DNA of 26,036 nucleotides from NCBI GenBank assembly GCA_910580195.1, contig CAJTWA010000055.1:1-26036 (forward strand), given 5' to 3'. A model generated the notes under the pieces. It was not told where the DNA came from, did not search any database, and saw only the letters and a list, made by a program, of their open reading frames with translations. This document shows, piece by piece, positions 1 through 7,122 of this stretch. The stretch comes from an uncultured Lachnospiraceae bacterium. Its GTDB lineage: Bacteria > Bacillota > Clostridia > Lachnospirales > Lachnospiraceae. Numbering within the stretch: position 1 is the first letter of the stretch; every line of letters starts with the position of its first letter. Made by a program: the position numbers and the translations under genes.

Positions 1-37
1 TGCTTTAGTGGCATAAGTTTATTGTGCAATTTTCTAA

Positions 38-2002
38 ATTTGCTCATTTATAGAAGAATACTTTTTTCTTTCTCCAGCATGTCCATCTATTGTAGTAACT
101 ACCGTAGATTCAGACACTTTTATTTTTAAATATTTTCCCGGATTCAACAAAAACACCAGCGACCGCTGGACCTCCAATATTTTCCAGATTTTTAAGGATA
201 ACGGAAGTATCCTGAATGAAACCCCAGATGTTTTGCTGACGGAAGAAACAACGGAAGGAGAACAGATCCTCATTGCCATAGAATTTTGCAGTGCGCTTCA
301 GGCAGGAAACCAAGCATGGCAGCGCAGTGGCAGAGCCTATTCATCTGCACGGGCAAACCTCTGCCCGTATTTATACATTATAGATTTTGTAAAATATGAA
401 TTAGATGCAAACAGAAACCGGAAGGCACTTCGTTTTCCCAATGCCGCCATTCCCTATAGTTACTGCAACGCCTCAAAATATTGGCAATATCCAGCCATCC
501 AAGTATATTTTAAATCAGAGGAATTTCAGCCTGAATTTGACGCTCTGCTCCAAACCTTTGATACCTCTTTATTTGGGGAACAGGATGTATCTGCATTGCT
601 TTATGGGCTTATCTACAATAAGGATGTAACGCCAATATACTCTGCGCTTTTGAAAAAAAGTTTAAAAGTATTAGATTTTATGGCCGCAACAAACAGAACC
701 AATAGTTATAGCCAACAAGACTGGGAATCTATCCATAATGATTATTCAGGAAATATCCTTGCTTTTTCAAAACAGCATAAGCAATTCCCATTTACAAAAA
801 AAATTGCCCAAAAATCCATCAGCGGGCACAACAAAGACGTTGCCCTTTTAGCTTCCCAATATAGTATTGGCATTGCCTCCAAAGACCTACCTTTTGGATT
901 AATCCCTTCCTGCCACCGGATTGATTTTGCTGATGGGCTATACTCCCTTTACCCTGAAATGGACAGGGATTTCTATCATGCATTAGCAGTAGAAAATGAC
1001 TTAATTGTATGCATGTTTAAAGGCTTTAAACCACATGGCGATGACGCGCGGCCTGACAGGGGCATTCTTCCCTTCATTACAATGTTAACTTCTGAAACAG
1101 CAGAAATCCTTACATTCATTTACGGTGAAACCTCTGTGGCGACATTGAAAAAACTTGACAAAAATATTTTATCACTGGCAAACGAAAATGGTTTATGGAA
1201 TTCCATTGTATCCTTAAGTGATTTTATTATCCTTGACGCGCCACTCATCCCAAAAACAGATGGAGCGCAAAACATCATCCGCATCATACAAAACAAAGCC
1301 AATAAATTAGCTGCCTTGGCACAAAACAGCAACCCATCAAATATGCTAGTATCCCCGATCCCAACCCACTATACTGAGAATGATGTTGATACTTTCCTCC
1401 ATATTATATTTCACCATATCATCCCCCATACATTTGAAGGGTTTTGCAATCCACCGGGCGGTGACTGGAGCGGCATATCATTGATTGACAGCCTAAACCC
1501 TTTTTATGGCACTGAATTCAGATGGCTCACGCTCCCAAGGGTCAGCAAGGAAAGCAAAAGGCCCGACCATGTCACAGTCCTATTTGGTTTAAAAGAACAG
1601 CCATTGATTATATGTACAGAATCAAAGGAATCTGCAAAAAACTTAGAACCCGGCATCGGCCCTGCCTTAGAAAATTATATGAAAGATTTGCTCTCCTATC
1701 CCCCAAGCGTAGAACGGAAACTTACTTCCGGAACATGGACAATTTCATCATCCCCTGTAAATGCATTAAACTTTTGCTTCGCATCCATAGGATGTTTTCT
1801 GGCTCCTGCAAGTTTTAACCTATCTTCCATTTCCGGCAAATGCAACTGTGATGTTCTCATAGGATTTGACATTACTCCTTCATCCAACCGCTGCAGAATA
1901 CAAATGAAAGGTTTTTCTGAAATAGGCGACGAATTAACCAAATATCTTACAACAACAATCCAAAATAACATTTTGCCCATAAACATTTTTGATGTTGTTT
2001 AA
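38..2002 (+). CDS. Large type II restriction endonuclease-like protein with two PD-(D/E)XK-like motifs; 5' end uncertain or broken
   Basis: The frame is open from base 38 (stop TAA at 35-37) to the stop at 2002, but it has no ATG or GTG before the first usable codon, a TTG at 233. That TTG falls inside the first nuclease-like motif, so it is unlikely to be the true start. Motif 1 is P-D (bases 224-229), 17 residues, then E-F-C (281-289), followed by a Gln/Arg-rich stretch. Motif 2 is P-D (1562-1567), 17 residues, then E-S-K (1619-1627). Two equally spaced motifs suggest two catalytic sites in one chain, as known for monomeric type IIS enzymes such as Mva1269I. Motif 1 has Cys in place of the usual Lys. 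The gene converges on two adenine methyltransferase genes, which supports a role as the cognate endonuclease. The missing start could mean a frameshift near bases 39-53, a rare start codon or 5' truncation. The nuclease assignment is inferred from motifs and context; the recognition site is unknown. Confidence 0.6.
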   Translation: MCSFIEEYFFLSPACPSIVVTTVDSDTFIFKYFPGFNKNTSDRWTSNIFQIFKDNGSILNETPDVLLTEETTEGEQILIAIEFCSALQAGNQAWQRSGRAYSSARANLCPYLYIIDFVKYELDANRNRKALRFPNAAIPYSYCNASKYWQYPAIQVYFKSEEFQPEFDALLQTFDTSLFGEQDVSALLYGLIYNKDVTPIYSALLKKSLKVLDFMAATNRTNSYSQQDWESIHNDYSGNILAFSKQHKQFPFTKKIAQKSISGHNKDVALLASQYSIGIASKDLPFGLIPSCHRIDFADGLYSLYPEMDRDFYHALAVENDLIVCMFKGFKPHGDDARPDRGILPFITMLTSETAEILTFIYGETSVATLKKLDKNILSLANENGLWNSIVSLSDFIILDAPLIPKTDGAQNIIRIIQNKANKLAALAQNSNPSNMLVSPIPTHYTENDVDTFLHIIFHHIIPHTFEGFCNPPGGDWSGISLIDSLNPFYGTEFRWLTLPRVSKESKRPDHVTVLFGLKEQPLIICTESKESAKNLEPGIGPALENYMKDLLSYPPSVERKLTSGTWTISSSPVNALNFCFASIGCFLAPASFNLSSISGKCNCDVLIGFDITPSSNRCRIQMKGFSEIGDELTKYLTTTIQNNILPINIFDVV

Positions 2003-2012
2003 TCCTGTAAAT

Positions 2013-2038
2013 TGGTGGGGGAAGAAGTTCCCTCACCA
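2013..2038. terminator. Hairpin between convergent endonuclease and methyltransferase genes
   Basis: The arms TGGTG and CACCA enclose a second stem GGGAA/TTCCC with the loop GAAG, giving a long, nearly perfect hairpin in the 30-base gap between the two convergent stop codons. It overlaps the stop codon of the Dam-class gene. Short T or A runs lie on both sides, so it could terminate transcription from both directions. Its position is the best support. Confidence 0.55.
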
Positions 2039-2836
2039 GTTTAAATACAAAGCCTCATATACTTGTTCCTTACTCTTATCCATCACTTTTTTAAAAGAGG
2101 AATTCCCAGATGGCAGCATAAATTTTTTTACATACAAATGCTCTGGTAAGCCTGTTTCGTATTCTTTGTTTCCGCGCGTGCCATCAAATGACAACACATA
2201 CCGAATCCTTTTTTGGTTCAGTTCCTCCAAATATGCGTAAAACCCACCATAATCTATCGTCCCATAATACCTTCCCTTCGTATTTTCATAGGGTGGGTCT
2301 AAATAGATAATATCATTCTCCGTCGCAGCCTTTGTCGTTTCCCTGTAGTCCCCACACGTAAATTGAATGCCTGCAATCCTCTTATGCCAGTCCTGCACAA
2401 TTTTTTCAAAACGCTCTGGGGCTATTCCTTTCCGCGTGTGATGGAAGGAGTTGTTAAACTCCCCTTCTGCATTAAACCTTATCAGCCCATTCACGCATGT
2501 ACGCGATAAGAAAAGTAAATCCAACGGAGATTTATGGGCATTAAACCGGGAACGGATTTCGTAATAAACCTCATACCCATCTTTCTGCAGACGATTCCAC
2601 TCATGGGAATAATAAGCCGTTACTTCTTGCGGACTTTTCTGGACCATCTTCCAAAAACCAATCAGCGGCTCACAAATGTCCCCACAAACAGCATGGGACG
2701 GGTGAAGTGCATACAGCACGGAACCGCCTCCCAGAAATGGTTCATAATAACAATCAAATTTGCCAAATTGGTTTATGATCGCTTGTGCCTGTGTCCGCTT
2801 ACTGCCACTCCACTTAATCACTGGCTCAATCCTCAT
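2033..2836 (-). CDS. Dam-class (D12) N6-adenine DNA methyltransferase
   Basis: This 267-residue protein has the order of the Dam/DpnM class: the AdoMet-binding motif EPFLGGGS (residues 32-39) near the N-terminus and the catalytic DPPY (180-183) in the second half. WSGSKR near the start matches the conserved N-terminus of this class. It should transfer a methyl group from AdoMet to N6 of adenine and protect the genome from the endonuclease encoded opposite. I chose the ATG at 2836, which begins MRIEPVIKW. An in-frame TTG at 2860 is possible but would lie deep inside the preceding gene. With the ATG, the gene overlaps the upstream methyltransferase by 11 bases, so translation is probably coupled. 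Two methyltransferases of different classes in one system are typical of DpnII-like or asymmetric (type IIS) systems, where each strand needs its own enzyme. Confidence 0.92.
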   Translation of the reverse strand: MRIEPVIKWSGSKRTQAQAIINQFGKFDCYYEPFLGGGSVLYALHPSHAVCGDICEPLIGFWKMVQKSPQEVTAYYSHEWNRLQKDGYEVYYEIRSRFNAHKSPLDLLFLSRTCVNGLIRFNAEGEFNNSFHHTRKGIAPERFEKIVQDWHKRIAGIQFTCGDYRETTKAATENDIIYLDPPYENTKGRYYGTIDYGGFYAYLEELNQKRIRYVLSFDGTRGNKEYETGLPEHLYVKKFMLPSGNSSFKKVMDKSKEQVYEALYLNW

Positions 2837-3686
2837 TTTTCCCACACATGCCTTTCCCAAACAGGCTCATTTGAACTCCCTCCTGCCCGCAATGTTTCAG
2901 TCTTTCCAGTGAGATATTGTAATATTCTGAATTCAGTTCAAACCCACAGTAATCCCTGCCACACATTTTCGCTGCTACACATTCGCTGCCTGATCCACTA
3001 AATGGGGTGAATACAAGATCCCCTTCCTTTGTTGCTGCAAGAACCATCCTTTTCAATAACCGGATTGGCTTTTGCGTTGGATGCTTTCCATAAGCCAATT
3101 CTTCTTTTGTTTTATTATTTGGGATATCCCAAACCGTCCGCATTTGTTTCCCTTGCTGCTTAATGAAATCTTCTGGGAATTCTGCATTTTTTGTATACTC
3201 ATAATTATAGTAATATTGCCTTTTTTTCCCGCCTGAATGAGCCCACAAAATTGTTTCATGGCTTGCCGTAAACCTTCTTCCCGAAAGATTTGGAAATGCA
3301 TTCCGCTTAAACCATATGATTTCATTAATGATTTCAACCTGAAGCATTTGGCAGATAACATTAATAATCCCCATATTATGGTATGTCCCAAAAATCCAAA
3401 CGGAACCTGTTGGCTTCAGGATCCTTTTCACTTCCCGGATCCATTGAATGGTAAAATTCCAATATTCTTCCAATGACATATTATCCCAATCTGCCATGAC
3501 TTTATTCCAATTCCCACCCATCCCTTCCAGCACCACGCTATTATCCCATTTCCACTCTGCCCCTTTGGACAAATTATATGGAGGGTCGGCTATTGCCAAA
3601 TCAATAGAATTGTCTGGCATTCCTTTCATCCCTTCAAGGCAATCCATATTAAAAATCTTGTTTTTGTAATCATCCATCACAGCCAT
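2826..3686 (-). CDS. Class-beta N6-adenine DNA methyltransferase (DpnA-like)
   Basis: In this 286-residue enzyme the catalytic motif DPPYNLS (from residue 34) comes before the AdoMet-binding motif FTPFSGSGS (about residue 230), the motif order of class-beta amino-methyltransferases such as DpnA, HinfI or RsrI. HPTQKP just before the second motif is also diagnostic. The start ATG at 3686 follows GAAAGG at short distance. The gene begins 18 bases after the HARE-HTH gene and overlaps the Dam-class gene, so all three are probably one transcript. It likely modifies the strand or adenine not covered by the Dam-class enzyme. The small central region (about residues 55-200) must hold the target recognition part. 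The family is clear; the specificity cannot be read from the sequence. Confidence 0.92.
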   Translation of the reverse strand: MAVMDDYKNKIFNMDCLEGMKGMPDNSIDLAIADPPYNLSKGAEWKWDNSVVLEGMGGNWNKVMADWDNMSLEEYWNFTIQWIREVKRILKPTGSVWIFGTYHNMGIINVICQMLQVEIINEIIWFKRNAFPNLSGRRFTASHETILWAHSGGKKRQYYYNYEYTKNAEFPEDFIKQQGKQMRTVWDIPNNKTKEELAYGKHPTQKPIRLLKRMVLAATKEGDLVFTPFSGSGSECVAAKMCGRDYCGFELNSEYYNISLERLKHCGQEGVQMSLFGKGMCGKNED

Positions 3687-3704
3687 GTGCCTTTCTCTAG
3701 TTAT

Positions 3705-3944
3705 CTAGTTATTTAAATAATACAATGCAGGATTTTTAGACGTCTGCTTAAATTTAACATTCTTGGCGCTGCCAATGTGTTTCCTGATACATGCATTCAT
3801 TGTATTGACTGGTGTTTTTCCAATAGACATGAGCTTTTTACTATACCCTTCTTTCTCGGCAAATTCCCAAATTTCCCTTAACGTCATTTCCCGCTTTTCA
3901 ACCCGGAGCACTTCTTCTATTAAGTCTAAATATGTATACCTCAT
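3705..3944 (-). CDS. Small HARE-HTH winged-helix protein, candidate regulator of the R-M operon
   Basis: This 79-residue protein is essentially one HARE-HTH domain: an N-terminal helix (YLDLIEEVL), a helix with Thr-Leu-Arg-Glu-Ile-Trp, the TPVNTMNACIRKHI recognition region and a C-terminal wing ending in NPALYYL. HARE-HTH domains are known to be linked to restriction-modification and DNA epigenetic systems, usually fused to endonucleases; here the domain stands alone. The ATG at 3944 has AAAGGGG seven bases upstream. An ATG at 3962 is in frame but lacks a good site and lies about five bases from the predicted transcript start. The gene is first in the methyltransferase operon, so it may act like a controller protein; alternatively it could be a DNA-binding accessory of the endonuclease. 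The domain call is fairly sure, the regulatory role is inference. Confidence 0.75.
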   Translation of the reverse strand: MRYTYLDLIEEVLRVEKREMTLREIWEFAEKEGYSKKLMSIGKTPVNTMNACIRKHIGSAKNVKFKQTSKNPALYYLNN

Positions 3945-3957
3945 ATGGCATCCCCTT

Positions 3958-4030
3958 TGCATTCTTTTATTAAATAATACTTTATTTTAAGCGGTTTGTC
4001 AATGCTATTATGCATTCTTTTGCATTCTTA
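3958..4030 (-). repeat. Three AAAGAATGCA-type direct repeats flanking the R-M operon promoter
   Basis: On the plus strand, TGCATTCTTT occurs at 3958-3967 and 4011-4020, with a tandem variant TGCATTCTTA at 4021-4030. On the transcribed strand two copies lie upstream of the -35 box and one lies at the expected transcription start. This is the layout of an autoregulatory operator. Each copy contains GAATGC, which could also be a methylation target; that is speculative. Confidence 0.45.
3974..4002 (-). promoter_or_regulatory. Promoter of the HARE-HTH/methyltransferase operon
   Basis: On the minus strand TTGACA (4002-3997) is followed by a 17-base spacer and TATTAT (3979-3974), close to the sigma-A consensus. 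The expected start is about 20 bases before the chosen ATG of the HARE-HTH gene. Confidence 0.75.
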
Positions 4031-4145
4031 TTATGTCATCTGGTTCATTCTTTTTCCACAATTCCCTTGCTTTCTCTTTTAACCTTTTAAGTTTATTGGT
4101 ATATGTTTTCCCTTTACATATTTTGCATACTTTACAAAAATACAT
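4008..4145 (-). CDS. Small CxxCxxC basic protein of unknown function
   Basis: This short frame encodes 45 residues starting MYFCKVCKICKGK, with Cys at 4, 7 and 10, and then a strongly basic helical stretch rich in Lys, Arg and Glu. The start is preceded by GAGGAAG at good spacing, which decided it over longer in-frame starts upstream. The Cys cluster suggests a small metal-binding or nucleic-acid-binding protein, but no family is recognised. It lies just upstream of the R-M operon on the same strand, and its 3' end carries two of the GAATGCA repeats and nearly touches the operon's -35 box. It may be part of the system or only a neighbour. Confidence 0.45.
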   Translation of the reverse strand: MYFCKVCKICKGKTYTNKLKRLKEKARELWKKNEPDDIIRMQKNA

Positions 4146-4305
4146 AGGCTTCCTCTCTATTCTCTGATATAATGTTAACATACTATAAATAAGCATAACA
4201 TAAAGCGGCATTGATACAAAACGGACATGCACAGCAAACCAGCCAATTGGCTTCACAAAAAAGCTAACACAGCATGCAATTTATTTTCTAAGGCTGCCAT
4301 GCCTA

Positions 4306-4334
4306 TTGACAAAGCCTGTAGATACCTATATATT
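4306..4334 (+). promoter_or_regulatory. Promoter of the surface protein gene
   Basis: TTGACA (4306-4311), a 17-base spacer and TATATT (4329-4334) lie about 60 bases before the start codon. A further TATAAT follows at once, so the exact -10 box is open. The rest of 4146-4394 is AT-rich with no gene. Confidence 0.6.
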
Positions 4335-4394
4335 TATAATATAGTATGTTGTCAAGCAAAATTTTTCCAAAATTAAACTTAGGAGGTTGTACAT

Positions 4395-6953
4395 TTGAAA
4401 AAACGAATTCTGTCTATCATTTTAGCAATGTGCCTATGCCTTTCTCCCCAGTCAGTGGCATACGCAGGGCAGGAAAGCCCTTTGCCGCAAGAGGATATCC
4501 TTGCGGAAGAACGCACACCCAAGCTGGCTGCCCGTGAGGGCGAGGCAGACATTACCCCAGCGAAAGCCTACGAGGCTATGATTGCCCTGAAGGATGATGA
4601 AAGGTATAAGGAAGGGACCCCTTGGACCAATTACGAGCCCTATCCGAACTCAACAGGAGGAGATTACCATTGGAAGGGAGGCACCATTGACGGTGCGAAT
4701 ATCAGTGCTGTAGGCTGTGTAGCTTTTGCTTTTATACTCAGCGATGAAGCATTTGGCAGCCTGCCAGCCAGAAGGTATGGAACAGGCGGATTTAAATATG
4801 AGGATATCAAAGTCGGAGATATCCTGCAAGTAAACGGTGATGCCCATACCGTGATTGTACTGGAAGTAAGCGAAGTGGGCGTGGTCGTTGCCGAAGGAAA
4901 CTTCAACAGTACGGTCCATTGGGGAAGGGCAATATCTAAAGAAGAGGTAATGGGCAGCGCCAGCCATTATATCACCCGTTACCCGGAAGGCTATATCCCA
5001 CCAGATGACCCGACAGCCAACGAGCCAATCGCAAATGGAACCCTTGAAGGAGGGCTTACTTGGGTTCTGACGAAAGCGGGGAAATTGACTATCTCTGGCA
5101 ATGGAGCCATGCCGGATTTCAGCAGTCCCTCAGAACAGCCATGGATTAGTTACAGCAGCCAAATCCGGAAAGTCGTCATTGAGGGTGGCGTTACTAGCAT
5201 CGGTTCCTGCGCTTTTTGGGACTGCGGGGTCTTAAATGCAGAGATTCCCTCCAGTGTAACAACAATCGGCAACAGTGCTTTCTATGGTTCTTCACTTATT
5301 TCTGTAACCATTCCCTCAAGTGTGGAAACTATCAGTGATAGCGCCTTCCAACAATGCCAAAACCTTAGCACAGTGTCTATTTCCGAAGGGTTGGTAACCA
5401 TCAGCCAAAATGCTTTTAATGCCTGCACAAGCCTTACCGCTATCGCCTTGCCGGCCAGTGTTGAAGAGGTAGGCGCTGCTGCATTTTTCCAATGCACGGA
5501 ATTGGCAAATGTGACGTTTGCCCCCGGCAGCAAGCAGGTAAAGCTAGGTGATGATATGTTTTCCCGATGCTATAAGCTGTTAAATGTAACACTGCCCCAA
5601 AGCATAAACTGCATTAGCACGGGGATGTTTTCGAATTGCGGAATGCTTGCTGGAATTCAAATCCCCCAAGGTGCGGAAAGTATCGGAGAAAGAGCCTTCG
5701 CTTCCTGCCGTGGACTGACTACTGCCATAATCCCAGACAGCGTAACGTCCATAGGGACAGCCGCATTCTCATCTACTTCTTTACAAAATATATACTTTAC
5801 AGGAACCGAAGCACAGTGGAAAAATATAAGGAAAATAGGCGATACAGAAACAACATTATCAACAGTACCTGTGCAGTATAACTACGTTCCCCCTACTATC
5901 CCCAATCCCGATGAAGGTAACGGCGATAATACCGGAAGTGGTGGCAACACCGGGAGCGGCGGAAATACCGGCGGCAGTGATAATACCGGAGATGGCGGCA
6001 ATACTGGTGGCGGCAATGGCACAGGAGATGGCGGCAATACTGATGGCAGTGACAATACCGATGGTGGCAATGGCACAGGGGATGGCAGCAATACCGGTAG
6101 CGGTGGCAACATAGGAAATGGCGGAGATACAGATAGTGGCAGCGACACAGGGAACGACGGCAGTATTTCAGGGGACGTAGGCAATACAGCAACCCTGATT
6201 GACATCTCCAAAGCCACCATAACACTATCCCAAACCATCTACACTTACGACGGAACTCCCAAAACCCCGTCCGTAACCGTAACACTGGACGGCAAAACAT
6301 TAGCCTTGAATACCGATTACACCGTCGCATACACAAATAACAAAAATGTAGGAACAGCAACAGTAACTATTACAGGCAAAGGAGCCTATACCAACAGCAA
6401 AACTGCAGGCTTCACCATTCAAGCAGCCAGCCAGAACACAACCAATTCCATTACCTGCAAAAAAACGGTATACAAAGTTGCCTACGGCACAAAGCCATTT
6501 AAAATCAATGCAACATCAAACCGTAAGCTGTCTTTTACAAGCTCCAAGCCAAAGATTGCCGCTGTGGATAAGAATACCGGAAAAGTAACCATCAAAAATA
6601 CCGGGATTGCCACCATAACCATCAAGGCAGGGACAGCAACAAAAAAGGTAACTATAAAAGTAAGCCCAAAGAAACAGTCCGTAAAGTCTGTAAAGTCTGT
6701 AAAAGGCAAAAAACTTACCGTAAAATGGGCAAAGGATAAAATGGCATCCGGGTATCAGGTGCAGATAAGCACAGACAAGAAATTCAAGAAAAATGTGAAG
6801 TCTAAGAACCTGCCAAAAGTATCTTACACCTTCACAAAACTGAAAACCGGCAAGAAATATTATGCGCGGGTACGCAGTTACAAGAAATCCGGCAAGGAAA
6901 CCTTGTACGGTACATGGAGCAAAGTAAAATCGGGCAGCAAAATTAAGAAATAA
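4395..6953 (+). CDS. Secreted multidomain surface protein: Cys protease-like domain, BspA-type LRRs, MBG/Ig-like/Fn3 domains
   Basis: The start is a TTG at 4395 with a perfect AGGAGG eight bases upstream. Residues 1-24 form a signal peptide (KKR, hydrophobic core, AYAG). Residues 55-200 look like a CHAP or NlpC/P60-like amidase or protease: Cys108 in SAVGCVAF, His151 in DAHTVIVLEV and Asn169/171 in a GNFN motif could form the catalytic set. Residues 220-470 hold about eight BspA-like leucine-rich repeats (IPSSVTTIGNSAF pattern). Residues 505-597 are a low-complexity Gly/Asn/Thr/Asp/Ser linker. Residues 605-676 resemble an MBG/YDG domain (YTYDGTPKTP), 685-755 a bacterial Ig-like domain, and the rest a fibronectin type III domain. 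There is no LPXTG or SLH anchor; the Lys-rich C-terminal part may hold the protein to the wall by charge. A role in adhesion or wall processing is inferred from family knowledge. Confidence 0.88.
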   Translation: MKKRILSIILAMCLCLSPQSVAYAGQESPLPQEDILAEERTPKLAAREGEADITPAKAYEAMIALKDDERYKEGTPWTNYEPYPNSTGGDYHWKGGTIDGANISAVGCVAFAFILSDEAFGSLPARRYGTGGFKYEDIKVGDILQVNGDAHTVIVLEVSEVGVVVAEGNFNSTVHWGRAISKEEVMGSASHYITRYPEGYIPPDDPTANEPIANGTLEGGLTWVLTKAGKLTISGNGAMPDFSSPSEQPWISYSSQIRKVVIEGGVTSIGSCAFWDCGVLNAEIPSSVTTIGNSAFYGSSLISVTIPSSVETISDSAFQQCQNLSTVSISEGLVTISQNAFNACTSLTAIALPASVEEVGAAAFFQCTELANVTFAPGSKQVKLGDDMFSRCYKLLNVTLPQSINCISTGMFSNCGMLAGIQIPQGAESIGERAFASCRGLTTAIIPDSVTSIGTAAFSSTSLQNIYFTGTEAQWKNIRKIGDTETTLSTVPVQYNYVPPTIPNPDEGNGDNTGSGGNTGSGGNTGGSDNTGDGGNTGGGNGTGDGGNTDGSDNTDGGNGTGDGSNTGSGGNIGNGGDTDSGSDTGNDGSISGDVGNTATLIDISKATITLSQTIYTYDGTPKTPSVTVTLDGKTLALNTDYTVAYTNNKNVGTATVTITGKGAYTNSKTAGFTIQAASQNTTNSITCKKTVYKVAYGTKPFKINATSNRKLSFTSSKPKIAAVDKNTGKVTIKNTGIATITIKAGTATKKVTIKVSPKKQSVKSVKSVKGKKLTVKWAKDKMASGYQVQISTDKKFKKNVKSKNLPKVSYTFTKLKTGKKYYARVRSYKKSGKETLYGTWSKVKSGSKIKK
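5916..6185 (+). repeat. Degenerate Gly-Asn-Thr/Asp-Gly linker repeats in the surface protein
   Basis: Imperfect units around GGCAATACCGG and GGCAGTGACAA encode a flexible linker without hydrophobic residues between the leucine-rich repeats and the wall-side domains. Its length may vary between strains by slippage. Confidence 0.75.
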
Positions 6954-6984
6954 TAACCAAAGCATAGCACCGTTTTTGCTGCCT

Positions 6985-7015
6985 GTATCCCTGATGATAG
7001 GATACCCTGATTTTT
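6985..7015 (+). terminator. Possible terminator after the surface protein gene
   Basis: The arms GTATCC (6985-6990) and GGATAC (7000-7005) form a six-base stem, followed by CCTGATTTTT. The stem is short and the T run starts a few bases late, so this is a moderate candidate. Confidence 0.4.
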
Positions 7016-7022
7016 AAAAAAT

Positions 7023-7119
7023 GGGGCTGCTGCAAAACAAGAAAATTTTACCGCACATAGCTTAAACATAGTGGCATACAGGCCATTTATGGTAGAATCC
7101 CTGTATTTGCAGCAGTCCC
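7023..7119. mobile_element. 97-bp MITE-like element with terminal inverted repeats
   Basis: The 14-base ends GGGGCTGCTGCAAA (7023-7036) and, inverted, GGGACTGCTGCAAA (7106-7119) match at 13 positions and enclose 69 bases without coding potential. A TTTTAAA motif lies just outside each end. Terminal repeats of this style occur on several Firmicute insertion sequences, so this may be a non-autonomous derivative; no such transposase is in the window. It could also act as a hairpin downstream of the lyxose isomerase gene. Confidence 0.5.
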
Positions 7120-7122
7120 GTT

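Noticed and set aside
233..2002. TTG at 233 as the start of the restriction gene
   Set aside because: Coding-like sequence continues 195 bases further upstream, and this TTG cuts off the Pro-Asp of the first nuclease motif; no ribosome binding site fits.
3958..4030. GAATGC as the proven recognition site of the R-M system
   Set aside because: The idea rests on a possible likeness to Mva1269I and on the promoter repeats. GAATGC also occurs at many other places in the window, so there is no real evidence.
5896..6360. Minus-strand frames opposite the Gly/Asn-rich linker
   Set aside because: Low-complexity Cys/His/Arg or Pro/Leu/Ser reading of the linker repeats, inside a convincing plus-strand gene; shadow frames.
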